A stretch of DNA of 64,000 nt from Crotalaria pallida (GCA_037953625.1 CM075656.1:79069001-79133000), one strand, 5' to 3'. Counted from the first letter of the stretch, positions 1 to 11,534 are shown. A program made the numbers and translations. Notes: generated by a model not told the origin, from the letters alone.

Positions 1-95
1 ACAAGTAGAAACTCATCACAGAAATAGTTAATAATGATGTCTAATTACAGCCACCAGTTGTGTCTCTTGCAAATCGACAAAGCAGCACTGTAATG

Positions 96-3000
96 TCATC
101 TCCACAATTCCTGAAAATAGAAATCCATTAATTGATGCATCACTCGTGTTGGTATGCGTATTACATCGGTGGTTGTTTAGAGGTGCGAAGAGCACCAATG
201 CTAAATGAAAATCTAAGTTAGAACATTATGATCAGCTAATAAATCAAAAGAGAAAATCCGTATCACATTTTCAGGCAGAGGGAAATACCTCAACATTTGC
301 GTACTTTACATCGACTCCAGCTTCCATGAGGCAACGGTAAGATTTATATTTCCGATAACACCGCTCTGCTTCACAATCAAGCCATAAATTCCTAAACAAT
401 AAAGCTTCTGGGGGCATTGGTTTCTCAAACTCTAGACTTTTCCCAAGACTTCCGCGAATGAACTGAAACTATGAGAATTCAAACATTTGTTTCAGAATTT
501 AGAAAATATAAAACTAATTGGATTGTAGTAACCATCACAGCCATCAGTACCTGAGCAATTTCATTGCCTTTCTCAGTGAACTGATCACTGCTAGATGCAA
601 AAGAATTCTGTCCACTCTGAGCAAACACTTCAGAAACACTGTTTTTCTGCATATAACTGTTCTGCAGATAAAGCTGGTGAGGAACAGGCAGGGTCTTTAT
701 ACTTGTCACATCAAGTCCCTCGAATATAGACAATCACATCTCAGTTTCTAGTGCAAACAGTTTGAGCAGAAAAGGAAAATAAAAGGTCACGGCTAGGCTG
801 CTATGTGCACACATTGCTTATTGCTTATAAGACATGAATTCATACATACCTTGGGAAGCTCTGATGACCTATCAAGCCAATTTGCACTATCTGCTGGAAT
901 CATTTGGCCATATCTTTTTGAGCAAATATAATTCAGATTATTGATAATTTGCTCGATCATATCATGATCACGTTCATCAAATGAATTTACACTGTCCACA
1001 CAGGTTTGCACAAGCAATTCTGAAAGAACATGCATTCCGCTGACTATTATCTGAGAATCAGGTTTTGGAGATTTAATTAAAGACTTCAAAACACCTTCAA
1101 GTATTTTAAAAAGATCAGTATCAACACCAACTCGAGATGATGATATTGTTGAAGTTGTCATTGAAGAATGACCATTTGCTGGAAACACTGCACTTATTGA
1201 CTCACTAGCCCTGGAATCTTTAGTTCCCTTCACAACGTCATCATCCACAATAGTTGCAAGCATTCCTTTTGACGCTGGGCAATCTAATTTAGAAGAGGAT
1301 TGAATTGTCATACAATGAGAATTTAGCACAGTATTCACGGAGCTGCATTTTTTATCATCAAGCACGCTAAATGTCTTTTTTCTTCCATAGATATCACTAG
1401 AATGCTGAAGCTCAATTCCCTTGTTCAATTCTACAGGGGATTCCACCATAACAGTTTTCATAAGTATGTCCTCTCCTGACACTGAATTGGTAGCTACAGA
1501 AGCACTAGAGATGGAAGGCAAAAAATCATCTTTAATGTATCCAATACCAGGAAAAAACTGAGGAGCTAGAGGATTTAAACTGTTATGTTTTTCGGCTGCT
1601 TTCTCAACACGATGAAATTTTATAGATCCTGAAGTTTCTGATGGAGTTGGACAAAGAGCAATGGTTCCCTTCCAACAAGGAGAGTCCACATCAGAGTCAC
1701 TGTCACCTGAATTGTTGGATGTCTGAACTTGACAAGTCTTTTTAGCAGAGGACATATCAGTAGTTGACAAATTGAGAGGAGCAAGCTTACAATTTGACAT
1801 CAGAAAGGAGGATTCATCAGATGCATGGGTTGAGCCTATAGAATTTGGTAGAATGTCTTTACCCCCAATTGTACCGGTGCTTGTTTTAAAAATATCATCA
1901 GAGACGGCTAGACAGGGATTCAACCCATCAACATCACGCTTACCTGAGCATATCATTTCAGAGTTCTCTCAATTATTTGTAAGACTTTTTCTGCTTTTAA
2001 TAAAATTTATATGAAGTATCAACAAAAAAAAAAATTTAAAAAAAAAAAAGAAAAAAGAAAAAAAAGGGAACATTATAATCGAAATTCAAGAACTGATTCT
2101 AAAATGGGAGCAGTTTTTGATGTCTTTGGCAGCAGAAATAATTGAATTGATTCTATTGGTACACCGAAAAACCAACAAAATCATATACAGGGTGTGTAAT
2201 TGAAACTGTAAGAAGGAAGTTTAAGGCTGCGAGAATAAGGAAAGGAGGAGAGATGATTGCAAACTGATAATGTTATCAAAAAGCTTAATGCAATTGATGC
2301 TATGAGATGTGATACAAAAGACAACAATAATCTTATTTGCTCTACCAGTAGGATCACAATCTTAAATACAAAAACAAATCAGATAATATAAATGAAAGAA
2401 ATTCTAAAAGATCATCTAAAAGATTCTATAAAAAAGCTATAATGATGGTATTATAAGATATTTCTAATACATTATAACACAGTCCCCCTCAGCTGTAGCT
2501 TCCAGCCCAAGCTTTAGCTTGTTAGAATTTTTTTAAAAAAAACAAGAAACAAAAAATTAACTATTTAACTTCAACATTTTGGAAAAGCAGAGAACAAAGA
2601 GTGCCATTATAAGGACAGACAATGGAAGTGACGAAATGCATCTTGGTCCTTGGATAGAACCATGTTATATTTGAGACGAAGTCAATCCAAGCAGAATAAG
2701 GTAAAGCTTTAAGGCTTAAAACGACGTAACTGATTGGGTATGTTGGATTAGGCGGAACAGGTTGGAGATGCATATTGGAGGTGGAACTGATTGGAGATGT
2801 ATATAGGAGACGAAACTGATCGAAGGTGACTCAAAAGAGGGAGACGTTAAGAGAGGAGACAGAGGAGAAAACAACAAAAATATATTTGGGTTGATGGTGG
2901 TGACTAGTGAGCACCGATTCTAACAAGTTCAGCTATCTTCTATTTCAGCTAATCATACTCAAGCCAAGTAGGATCATTATAGATGGCAAAGCTCACCCTC

Positions 3001-4284
3001 CGAGTATTTAACGCAGCTGTAAACTCGGGGCTCAAAATCAAGATTACTGGTTAAGCAAGATTAACCCCTTCCAGCTGATCCACACGCCAGGTGCCTCCTT
3101 GTACTTAACACAGCTGTAAACTCAGGGCTCAAACTCGAGACCACTGATTAAGTGGAATTAACCCCTGCCAGCTGATCCACGTGCAAGGTGGTGGAGAACC
3201 ATTTATTCTAATAATAGAATCCTAGTCTTTATTAAATTAAATAAGATGACAAGCCAAAGAAGATAAATATGAAAGATATCCTAAAAGATAATATAAGATG
3301 CCCTAAAATATTTACAAATATAATAATCATAATATGAGATATTTTTCATATGCTCTAACTTAAACAACAAAATCAGATTTAGCTATAAGAAAAACATTTT
3401 CATTATCAGATATGAAAATCCTTCATTTCTTCACTTTGTAGTGAAGTGATGAAGATTTGTTTTTTAGTGCCAGCTATAACTTTCACCAGAAATAAGGATT
3501 CTAACATTCTCTTAGAACTGCCCTTTGGTTTATACTTTATATAAGCACATGGTCCTCTCAACATTTTAAAACTTAAACCTCAAACATATGACTGCATGCT
3601 GTATGTAAGCAACTTAGTGGCAACAGGACAAGGAAACTAAAATAGGGCATTTTCCTACTTTTGATCTTCATTTATGAATCAAAAAGCTTATTTTGTTTTT
3701 AAAAAAATCAAATCATGTAAAAATCAATTAAAATGCAGCTAGAAAAATATATTGGTCTCAAGAGTAAAACTAGCAAATCATAATCAATAAGTGAAAAATA
3801 TAAGAACCAGAATCAGTCTTTCAATCAAAATAAAATTGCAATAAAAACTACCTTGTTGAAGCATGCCCCCATCTTCATGAACAGAACCACCAACATCGTT
3901 TCCTATGCCAAACAAACTCTGATGAAAATCCACTCCTTGCTTCCAAGCAGTAGTAACATTTGGTGAGTAAGTGGGGTGCACAATATCAAAGTGTGACCCA
4001 TCATCATTAAGCCTATCAAAGTCCCCATTTTTCTGAAAATCCAGAGAAGGGTGCTGTTCAAGAAGGGATTTTTCATGTGTTTGAGTGGTCAAGGTTGAAA
4101 CTTTATTATCATCCTTAGAACCCAAGTTAGAACTACGAAAGGAATCGAGCAAAGAGCTAAAAGGGTCATCAGTGTTAGAGTGATTAGTAGAACTAGAACG
4201 GTTGTTGATGGTGAAGAAGGGTTTGGCAAGTGGTGACAAACGTGTGGTGCTCAATGAGGTTGTTTTCTTACTCTGATTCATCAT
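96..4284 (-). CDS. Unknown plant protein, five-exon gene, about 627 aa
   Basis: The function is not recognised. The exon model on the minus strand is 4284-3852, 1943-850, 718-551, 462-289 and a short last exon 110-96. All junctions are GT/AG and phases match (1, 0, 0, 0). The start is the first of two adjacent ATGs (MMNQSKK). The protein is Ser/Thr/Asn/Asp-rich and looks disordered for about 440 residues, with an early DPFSSLLDSFRSS motif. Exon 2 ends in a more ordered helical stretch (LFKILEGVLKSLIKSPK, then LNYICSKRYGQ). Exon 4 holds the best-conserved-looking segment, PPEALLFRNLWLDCEAERCY; I recall similar F+NLWLEAEA motifs in plant-specific uncharacterised proteins, not verified. The least certain part is the 3' end: the acceptor at 113-111 gives ELWR then stop, but other frames of that exon are open. 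Intron 1 (3851-1944) is 1.9 kb and carries repeat-derived DNA. Confidence 0.72.
2330..3360. repeat. Repeat insert in intron 1, possible short LTR (TRIM-like) element
   Basis: Two related AT-rich blocks, about 2340-2480 and 3200-3360, share phrases such as AAATATGAAAGA and CTAAAAGAT and could be decayed terminal direct repeats. Between them, about 2990-3085 and 3100-3190 form a tandem duplication of roughly 100 bp with the shared phrases CAGCTGTAAACTC, GGGCTCAAA and CAGCTGATCCAC. No coding capacity is visible. A miniature LTR element is one reading; a generic repeat is the other. Confidence 0.35.
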
Positions 4285-4647
4285 CCTTTGCTTAGTTTCT
4301 TCTTCTTCTTGTTCTTGTGTGCGTGTGTGTGTGTTTTTTTTTTTTCCTTTTTTTTGCTGTGGGATTTGGAACACAACAACAGGCTCAAAGGTCGAAAACT
4401 TTTGGCTTCGAAAATGCACAGAAGGGAAAGGGGCAGAGAATATATGAACTTAGAAGAAAGGAATATCAGCAGTGGAAAACGTGGGGATTTTGAGAAGGAC
4501 GATCATAGAGTAGAAGGTGAAGTTGATTGACTTTGGAATTTGAAGGCTTCTTTAGTTAAGCTTCCTCGTTAAGCCCCATCGAAAATAAAGTCCTTTTGTT
4601 TTTTTCTCCCTGCTTTCTTATGTTTTTTTTTTTTTTTTTAACTCATA

Positions 4648-4878
4648 CTCCCTCCGTCCCATGCTCCACGGGGATGGTAAAAAATATTAATTTTTTTTTA
4701 AAAATAATTAATGAAAATTTTAGAAATTGTAAACTTTGATTGTGATTGGTTGATTCATGCAAAATGCATTAAATTAATTATTTGATAATTTATTGATGTG
4801 TTAGATAAATAATTAAATATATGTCTCCTTAATTTGTTGTCTTTTAAATTTCTTATTCATCCTTATGAAATGGAGGAA
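4648..4878. mobile_element. Stowaway-type MITE, degenerate
   Basis: The left end reads CTCCCTCCGTCCC after TA. The right end is a decayed complement (GGAGGAA before TA). The interior is AT-rich and non-coding. It lies about 360 bp upstream of the minus-strand gene start. Confidence 0.5.
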
Positions 4879-5071
4879 TAGTATTTACTTGGACAATTGA
4901 GTTATTAATCTGTTTATAAGTTGATTGGTCCATTTAAGGGTGGCATTTCCATAAAAACACTCTTCATTTGCGTGAGTTATAGGTATCCAACTCATAATTG
5001 CATGTTTAATGGACACATACTTCATTTTTCTATATAATCTCCACTTATTTTTCATATGTTGTTTTACCGTA

Positions 5072-5353
5072 CTCCCTCCGACTCGAATTATAAGCAATTT
5101 CAATCACTTTTACGTTTATTAAAGAGGTTAGTTGATTGTATTTAATTTTCTCAAATTTATAAAAAATAAAGATATTTTAGGAAAGTAGTATTGGGAATGA
5201 AACAAAAATCAATTAAGATTACAATTTTCTAGAGATGTTTTAGGAAAGTGGCGTTGGGAATGAAACAAAATTTAATAAAGTTAGTTAATTTTGCTTATAT
5301 TTTAAACCAAGATAAATATGTTTTTTGTTGCTTATAATTCGAGCCGGAGGGAG
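5072..5353. mobile_element. Stowaway-type MITE, 282 bp, intact ends
   Basis: Terminal inverted repeats start CTCCCTCCGACTCGAATTAT and end in its near complement, ATAATTCGAGCCGGAGGGAG. The element is flanked by TA at 5070-5071 and 5354-5355, the Tc1/mariner target duplication. The interior is AT-rich with no coding potential. Close relatives lie at 37446-37722 and in the fold-back at 10779-11286. Confidence 0.85.
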
Positions 5354-5663
5354 TAGTTTCTTGAAATTTGTTAGTGTAAATAAATTAAGTTGTTGATGAA
5401 AAATATTGATGACTTTCTCGTCGATTTTGCTTTTTTTTTTTTAATACTGTATATTGATATTAACACGTTGAATAGTGATATTCATACAGAGAATTTGATT
5501 GTATTTTTTTATTATTTTATTTATAAGATTTAATTAAATATTTTAGTTATTATCTTTTTTTACAAACATTCATATTTATTCAATATTTTTTCAAAATATC
5601 AATAATAATTATAGAGATAATTTTGAATAATAATTATAATAGTGATATTTATATTTTCAATGA

Positions 5664-5832
5664 CCAACAGAGGTTGGCTCAAGTGATGTAATCCTGCCAA
5701 TTTGAGAACTTGAGGATTGGGCCTGAGACTAAGAAGTCTCATATTCGATTCCTGGTTAACACACCCCACTGGGAGAGGCATTGGAACCGACCTCGTGCAG
5801 GATTAGTCTTAAGGGTTCTTTGGTATTAAATG
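5664..5832 (+). repeat. tRNA-like SINE, 5' part
   Basis: An A-box-like stretch (TTGGCTCAAGTGATG) is followed about 70 bp later by a B-box-like stretch (ATTCGATTCCTGG), the spacing of a tRNA-derived SINE. The repeat appears to continue at 6999-7045 beyond the hAT insertion, so the hAT element seems to have landed inside it. The exact 3' end is not clear. Confidence 0.5.
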
Positions 5833-6990
5833 TAGGGGTGTAAGTGGTCCGATCCGAGACCGCGAGATCGCTTGGACCGGACCGAAAAATGCAGTATGGT
5901 CCGGTCTCACGGTCTGGTCTGGTCCCAAAAAGTTCAGACCATTCTTGAACGGTCCAGTCCACAGTCCCAGATATTCTTAAACCGCTGGGACCGGACTGGA
6001 CCAATTGTGTTAATAATTAAAAAAAAAAAACCTACAGATATGAAAAAAAGAACCTACAGATATCATACCCTAAGTTCCTAAAGTTCACAGCCCACAGCCC
6101 CACACGAGCTGAAAAGCCCACAGCCCCACACATGAGTTGAAACCCTACTAGTACAAGTTCAAACCATCTCTCCCTCACACAACTGTCGTCGCCATTCCGC
6201 CGCCGCCGCGACCTCCCTCTGCCTTCCCTCCGTTCTCGATCTCTCTCTCTCCCTCCGTTCACTCGCCTCGACCTCTCTCTCCCTCCGTTCACTTGTGACT
6301 CGCCACTGCTCGCCACTGCTCACCACCGCTCGACAAGCGGCCACCGGTTCTCCCTCTCCAGTCGACACCGGTTCTCCCTCGCCGCTCGAGAAGCGCCGTT
6401 CTCACTCGCCGTTCTCCGCTCGAGAAGCCACTAGATCTGATCAGGTACTAGTTTTTGGTACCAAGCTTATAGGTAACAGCAGAAGCAGCAGTGCCAAACA
6501 ATAAAGACTTGGAGTTTGAGACATTAATAATCAAATTGGATTTGGAAAATGAGGAAGAACGAAGAGGAGAGTGGACAAGAAGAGAAGATGATTCATGAAA
6601 AGAAGGTCGCACTCGAACAGATGTCATGATCAACGATGATGATGATGATAATGATGCCATCTATTGAAGGGCTTCCGCTTCGAATTTCCAATTTTCCAAG
6701 GTTATTTTTCTTCAAATTCGTTGTATTCGATTGCTTAAATCTGGATGTTTCAAGTCTTTTAAATTGTTGTAAGAACTTGGCACTTTGATGGGAAAAAAAA
6801 CAGGTTTTTTATTAAATTTTGTTATTATGGTCTAAATGGACCGGACCGAAACGGTCTGGACCGAAACGATCCGATCCGGTCTTTGCAAGTGCAAAACTTC
6901 CAGACCAGACCGGACCGGACCACATAAATTTAATCGGTCTGGTCCCTAAGTCCCTCAAAGACCGGATGGGACCGGACCGTTACACCCCTA
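5833..6990. mobile_element. Non-autonomous hAT element, 1158 bp, with 8-bp target duplication
   Basis: The ends are TAGGGGTGTAA and TTACACCCCTA, flanked by identical 8-bp duplications ATTAAATG at 5825-5832 and 6991-6998. Both subterminal regions carry many GGACCGG/CCGGTCC motifs, as expected of hAT transposase binding regions. No transposase is present. The interior holds a pyrimidine-rich, GC-rich block (about 6160-6420) and, on the minus strand, an ORF resembling a chloroplast transit peptide, so it may be a gene-capturing (Pack-type) element. Confidence 0.87.
6448..6660 (-). pseudogene. Transit-peptide-like fragment inside the hAT element
   Basis: An ORF of 70 codons begins with ATG and reads MASLSSSSSLIMTSVRVRPS, continues Ser- and Arg-rich with almost no acidic residues, then has a short hydrophobic-neutral stretch (LLFGTAASAVTYKL) before a stop. 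The composition is that of a plastid transit peptide. Because it lies wholly within a transposon with clean target duplications, it is probably the captured 5' exon of a host gene rather than a gene in place. The parent gene is not recognised. A chance ORF cannot be excluded. Confidence 0.4.
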
Positions 6991-7059
6991 ATTAAATGTG
7001 CTCTTGGGGTCACCTATGGTACTAGCCAAAGAGTACAGACCAAATATATATATATATAG

Positions 7060-7872
7060 GGGTTTGCTAACCTTTGTAAAGTGATATTTTAGTTGGAGCA
7101 ATTTTAACATAGTGTACCAGTTTTTAGTAGACAAAAAAGCTCTAATACTTTATAGAGACTTCGTTTTAAAAAACAAGGGTATTTTAATTACCTCATTTCT
7201 CCAAACTCATTCTCTCTCATCTCTCCTTTCTCTCTTCTCACTAAACTTTTTCTTTCTTCTTCCCTTATCCCTACTTTTGTCATCGTCTCAGTCAACCCCT
7301 CACCGCCAATGTCGTACTCGGCCCCTCACCACTATCGTTGTGCTCATATTTATTTTCAGGTAGTTATTGCATTTCCAGATGATGGTGCTTGGAAGCGGTT
7401 CCACAAGCAGTTTGATAATTTTTCGTTCTTCAAATTCTTTAACTTAATTAGATAAAAATGTAATTGAAGGAAAGTAACAGGACCCTGGGGAGGACAGAAA
7501 AACTAAAAGTAATTGTGCTTTGATTCTCTTGGATCATAGGCACAGAGTAACGAAAACAACAAAACAAATGCAATATTTATTACTTCCATATAACCCATAG
7601 ATATGCGCCAATTTGAGAAAAGAGTGAGAAAATAGAATAGGTTTGTGAAGGGATTGAATGAGAGAAATGAAAGATGAGAGAGAGGGGTGACAAGGGTTTG
7701 GGGGGTTGAATTTTTTATTTTTTTTACTTGTAAAATGGAAATTATTAAAACACCCTTGTCTCTAAAACTAAGTCCTTTTTATTAAATGAGATTATTTTTG
7801 TCTACTAAAACCTGGTGTACAATACTAAAATGTACCAATTGAAAAAGCACTTTACGTATGTTAGTAAATCCA
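7060..7872. mobile_element. Terminal-inverted-repeat element, Mutator-like
   Basis: The left end (GGTTTGCTAACCTTTGTAAAG, from about 7061) is mirrored on the right by CTTTACGTATGTTAGTAAATC ending near 7871, and homology continues inward (GTGTACCAGTTTTTAGTAGAC on the left, GTCTACTAAAACCTGGTGTAC on the right). The interior is non-coding, with a TC-rich block near 7200-7330. No clean target duplication was identified, so the class is tentative. Confidence 0.55.
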
Positions 7873-9834
7873 TTTATAAAATTCGAATTTATATTATCAT
7901 ACTTGTATCCCAATTTTTGAGAAAATGGTGTACCTCATACTTGATCCTATACTCGTATATGATACAGTACCGTATTGATGCAACATGAACAACAAACTTA
8001 TCACGAGTAATTTTCTACTATAGTCTGTACCTGGGTAGTCGATCGTGGTGAGAGAGCGGGCGATTGTGGCGGAGCGATGATCAGAAGCAATGGAACGCGA
8101 CGGCACGGCGAGGAGCGGTGCGGTCGGTCGTCGCGTATGTAGCAGCTCGGAGCAGAGCTTCAATGGCGCTTGGGAGAAGAAGATCGCGGCCACAACAAGA
8201 GGTAAGAACTGGGAACCTAATTTTTAAACCGTAAAATCACTATTTTACCCTTAATTTAAATCTGTAAAACCCATTTTGCCCTTATTTTTGGGCCCTTAAC
8301 TCAGCCCAATTTCTCTATCTTTCAGAATCCTAATTTTAATTAGCATAAAGACACAAACCATATCCTCCTCCACATTCGTTTCCTCTTCTCCTTCGTTAGT
8401 ATGCTTCTGCAATTAGTGATTCTCATTGTCGTTTCCTCTTCCTAAACACCGAACCTCCGACCGTCGACCGCGCCACCGCTAAGCCAGCCAGCCTCTCCCT
8501 CCCTTCACAACCCTTTTCCTTCTCCCCACAGATGCTACTTGCCTTTTGCTACATCCACTCCTCAAACATATGCTACTTACCTTTTACAGAGACCCACAGG
8601 GAGAAATGTTGATATGGCTTGGCAACGGAACCATATGAAAGACATTAATAACAAAAAGAGTGTCACTTACATATATTGAAGTCATGGAGGCTTAGTACAT
8701 TTTTTTTAAAGCCTTAGTTAGTGGCTTGCTACTTGTTATTTTGTGAAGTCATATAGGTTTGAGTTCTTAATTTCTTATATGTTTGAAGTCATGAAGGCTT
8801 AGTACCTATGTTTTTGAAACCTTAGTGACTTGCTTCTTGCTATTTTGTGAAACCATGTAGGTTTGATTATGATTGGTTGACTATAATGAATATATGATTA
8901 TTAGTTATAAATGTGTTTTTAATTTGGTATATTCTAGTACTTTTTTTCCTGGTTGTAGCGGTCATCTCGCTATCTCGCTATGTCATTTATCAAATCGGGC
9001 GCTCCGCTCCGCTATCCGCGATTCCTAAATATTTTGACCTGACTCACCAAAGATATTTTAAAGATATTTTGACCAATCACTTTAGGTTAATCACCAGATT
9101 CATTCCTGGATTTGACTCGAACACCCTCGTTACCAAAAAAAAAAAAGAAAAAAGAAAAGAGAGAGAGACTTTTGTTTATCATTTTGTATTGCCATTATCA
9201 TACCTCAATGTACAATAATCTTAAAATGATACTATGTGATAATATAAAAAGTTGATAACTTTACGTCCAAATCAAATTCTCCATTAAATTAATCAAAGGT
9301 AACTAAATTAAAAAAATATATCGCATTAAAACAATAATAAAATATATACTAGTACTATGCAGAGCTTGAAGAAGATTCTACTCGTTTCTACAACACTCTT
9401 GGCGCACATACTGACTCGGACAGGACGACCCCTATCATGTCCGAGTCATGACTCGTTCTTCTATCTTTGTTGATTAATTTAGAATCGAACAAAGACCGAC
9501 TCTTCCGCACACACCCTTCTATTCCAAGGTTCAATCCATAAACCAATCTCAACAATATAAATTCAAAAGCACCGTAAAAATAAACCCACGAAACAGAGCA
9601 TCTCAAGTTATCTGAAAGAAAAATGGTAGGAACTAAATATTACTATATAAGTTTTTAACCGATTATTAATACTAATAACACAAGATGGGAATTAGGGATA
9701 GAGAAGAAGTTCCATTCCTCACAAAAAAATGTACAAAGCAGCAGAGTCAAAAATAAAAATACAACCAAAAATATAAAATAAAATTGCAGAAAGAAAAAAA
9801 AAAGAAAAAAAGAAGAAGCAGTTAATAGTAATAA
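7873..9834. other. Intergenic region with GC-rich island and tandem duplication
   Basis: No convincing gene is seen. About 8035-8205 is unusually GC-rich for this window and has the look of a captured gene fragment, though no domain is recognisable. At 8680-8870 a segment of about 115 bp is tandemly duplicated (phrases GAAGTCATG.AGGCTTAGTAC and TATTTTGTGAA occur in both copies). Around 8955-9030 is a short GC-rich stretch (GCTCCGCTCCGCTATCCGC). The rest is AT-rich. Confidence 0.4.
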
Positions 9835-10020
9835 TTAAGAGGGAGGGGGTGGTGGAGGTAGAAGAGTTCTGGGGCGAGAAGAAGAAAAAGGAAGGGTGTA
9901 AAGGATGAGAAAACGGACACGGCGTGGGAGAGGAGCGGAACGGAAGACCTGCTCCACCACCCTTGAGAGTAACTCCGTGTACTCCTCCAGCACTTCCGCT
10001 AATATCGCCACCAATATCAT
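9835..10020 (-). CDS. Small conserved-looking plant peptide, 61 aa
   Basis: A single-exon ORF starts MILVAILAEVLEEYTELLSR and ends with a Pro-rich tail (LLPPPPPPS). The middle reads VVEQVFRSAPLPRRVRFLIL and then YTLPF. The alternation of an amphipathic helix, the APLPRRVRFL motif and a short proline tail is not what random sequence gives, and codon use is more GC-rich than the flanks. I recall small plant proteins of unknown function with an APLPRR-RFL-LPF core, but this is unverified. Overlapping frames of similar length are longer but low in complexity. There is no signal peptide and no recognised catalytic motif. No role is proposed. Confidence is limited by the short length. Confidence 0.5.
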   Translation of the reverse strand: MILVAILAEVLEEYTELLSRVVEQVFRSAPLPRRVRFLILYTLPFSSSRPRTLLPPPPPPS

Positions 10021-10507
10021 CTCGAAAGGAATAAGATACTACTACACGGCACACGCACACTATCCTCTCTTGTCTTGTGTGTGACACTGCAAATGATAAT
10101 CCTATGATTGTTACGGTATATGGGGAAAAATGGGTTTAAATATGGAGAGGAGAGGTGTTGGTTGACCTGGGTAGCCGGTAGTATTGCGCAATCTGGTCGG
10201 ATTGTCTGAGTCTCGTATGGTATGGTAGTCGGAGTAGGAGTTGATAACAACGGCGCCACACTTATTAATTGAGTGACTCTCTTGGCCCCCTGTTATCTAA
10301 AAGGCGGTAATGGTACCCGGTTTGGCGGTTTCCTATTTAGAGTTCAATATCCCCTCTCTCTCTCTATATATATATCCTCCTTCGATCTTATTTATAAGAC
10401 TCTTTTGAGGTTTTTCACTCCCACCAAAAAAAGTGAATAAATTTGTAGTGACATTAAAAATGTAAAAATTTGATATACTTTTTTCAAAATTCTCATATAA
10501 ATATATA

Positions 10508-10770
10508 CTCCCTTCGGTCTCATATATAAGAAAAAAAACATCTTATTAATTATATTAAATATAAGCAAAAATTAACCAAATTTTAATTCTCAATGCAACC
10601 ATTCTTAAAATATTCATACAAAGTGATTATAACATTTAATTTTTGTTTCATCCCAATGCAATTTTCCTAAAGCATTCAATTTTTTTATGAATTTGTAAAA
10701 ATTAATTACACTCAACTAACTTTCTTAATATTTGTGCCGGTAGTTATTTTTGCTAATAAACAGGAGGGAG
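10508..10770. mobile_element. Stowaway-type MITE, 263 bp
   Basis: The left end is CTCCCTTCGGTCTC and the right end is ACAGGAGGGAG, with TA on both sides (10506-10507 and 10771-10772). The interior is AT-rich and non-coding. A relative at 13325-13790 is interrupted by a SINE. Confidence 0.75.
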
Positions 10771-10778
10771 TATTTACA

Positions 10779-11286
10779 CTCCCTCCATCTCGAATTATAA
10801 GAAAAAAAACATGCTTCTTTTGGTTTAAAATATAAACAAAATTAACAAGCTTTATTAAATTTTGTTTCATTCTCAATGTCACTTCCCTAAAACATCTCTA
10901 GAAAATTGTTACCTTAATTAATTTTTTGTTTTATTCTCAATCATACTTTCCTAAAATACCTCTATTTTTTATAAATTTGAAAAAATTAAATACAATCAAC
11001 TAATCTCCTTAATGATCGTAAAAGTGGTTAAATTTTCCTAAATTTACGCTTATTAAGGAGGTTAGTTGATTGTATTTAATTTTCTCAAATTTATAAAAGA
11101 ATAGATGTATTTTAGGAAAGTTGCATTGGGAATGAAACAAAAATTAAATAAGATAACAATTTTCTAGGGCTGTTTTAGGAAAGTGACATTGAGAATGAAA
11201 TAAAATGTAAGAAAGTTGGTTAATTTTGCTTATATTTTAAATCAAGAGCGATATGTTTTTTTGTTGCTTATATTTCAAGCCGGAGA
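10779..11286. repeat. Long fold-back built from two inverted Stowaway-type copies
   Basis: 10779-11040 starts CTCCCTCCATCTCGAATTAT. The next 245 bp (11041-11286) is its approximate reverse complement through TTTCAAGCCGGAG. The apex is near 11040 (ACGCTTATTAAGGAGG). This gives arms of roughly 250 bp with little loop, consistent with two MITE copies inserted head to head or with a fold-back duplication. Transcription through it would give a long hairpin RNA. Confidence 0.7.
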
Positions 11287-11460
11287 AAATATATTTTATT
11301 ATTTTATCCCACGCACCTCATGCTTAAGATAAGATAATATAATATAAATAGCTAGTAAAATCATATTGGAGAACTAAACAATTAATTTCCAATTAATTTT
11401 TTAACTCATTGAGTATCTCAATTTCTAATAAATCTTTACTTTTCAAAGTATAATTAACTA

Positions 11461-11462
<2 letters not shown>

Positions 11463-11493
<31 letters not shown>
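11463..11493. repeat. (TA)n microsatellite
   Basis: About 15 uninterrupted TA units are visible directly in the sequence. Confidence 0.9.
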
Positions 11494-11497
<4 letters not shown>

Positions 11498-11534
11498 GCT
11501 TTGACCCGTATCATGTGCAACAAGTTTTAATATC

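Noticed and set aside
30..110. Frame resembling a PP2C C-terminal strand (CGDDITVLLCRF)
   Set aside because: It is not in phase with the preceding exons, and no other phosphatase motifs exist on this strand nearby.
5756..6081. ORFs spanning the left end of the hAT element
   Set aside because: They cross the element boundary and are built from GGACCGG repeats.
6032..6368. Overlapping ORFs rich in Arg, Glu and Gly
   Set aside because: They are translations of a CTCTC/GCCGC low-complexity block inside the hAT element.
9388..9606. 72-codon minus-strand ORF downstream of the small gene
   Set aside because: No protein-like pattern; may be part of the 3' flank.
9719..10087. 122-codon minus-strand ORF overlapping the 61-aa gene
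   Set aside because: It ends in a Phe-rich low-complexity tract from poly-A/T runs; the overlapping 61-residue frame has the protein-like pattern.
10017..10259. 80-codon minus-strand ORF upstream of the small gene
   Set aside because: No motif; more likely leader or promoter sequence.
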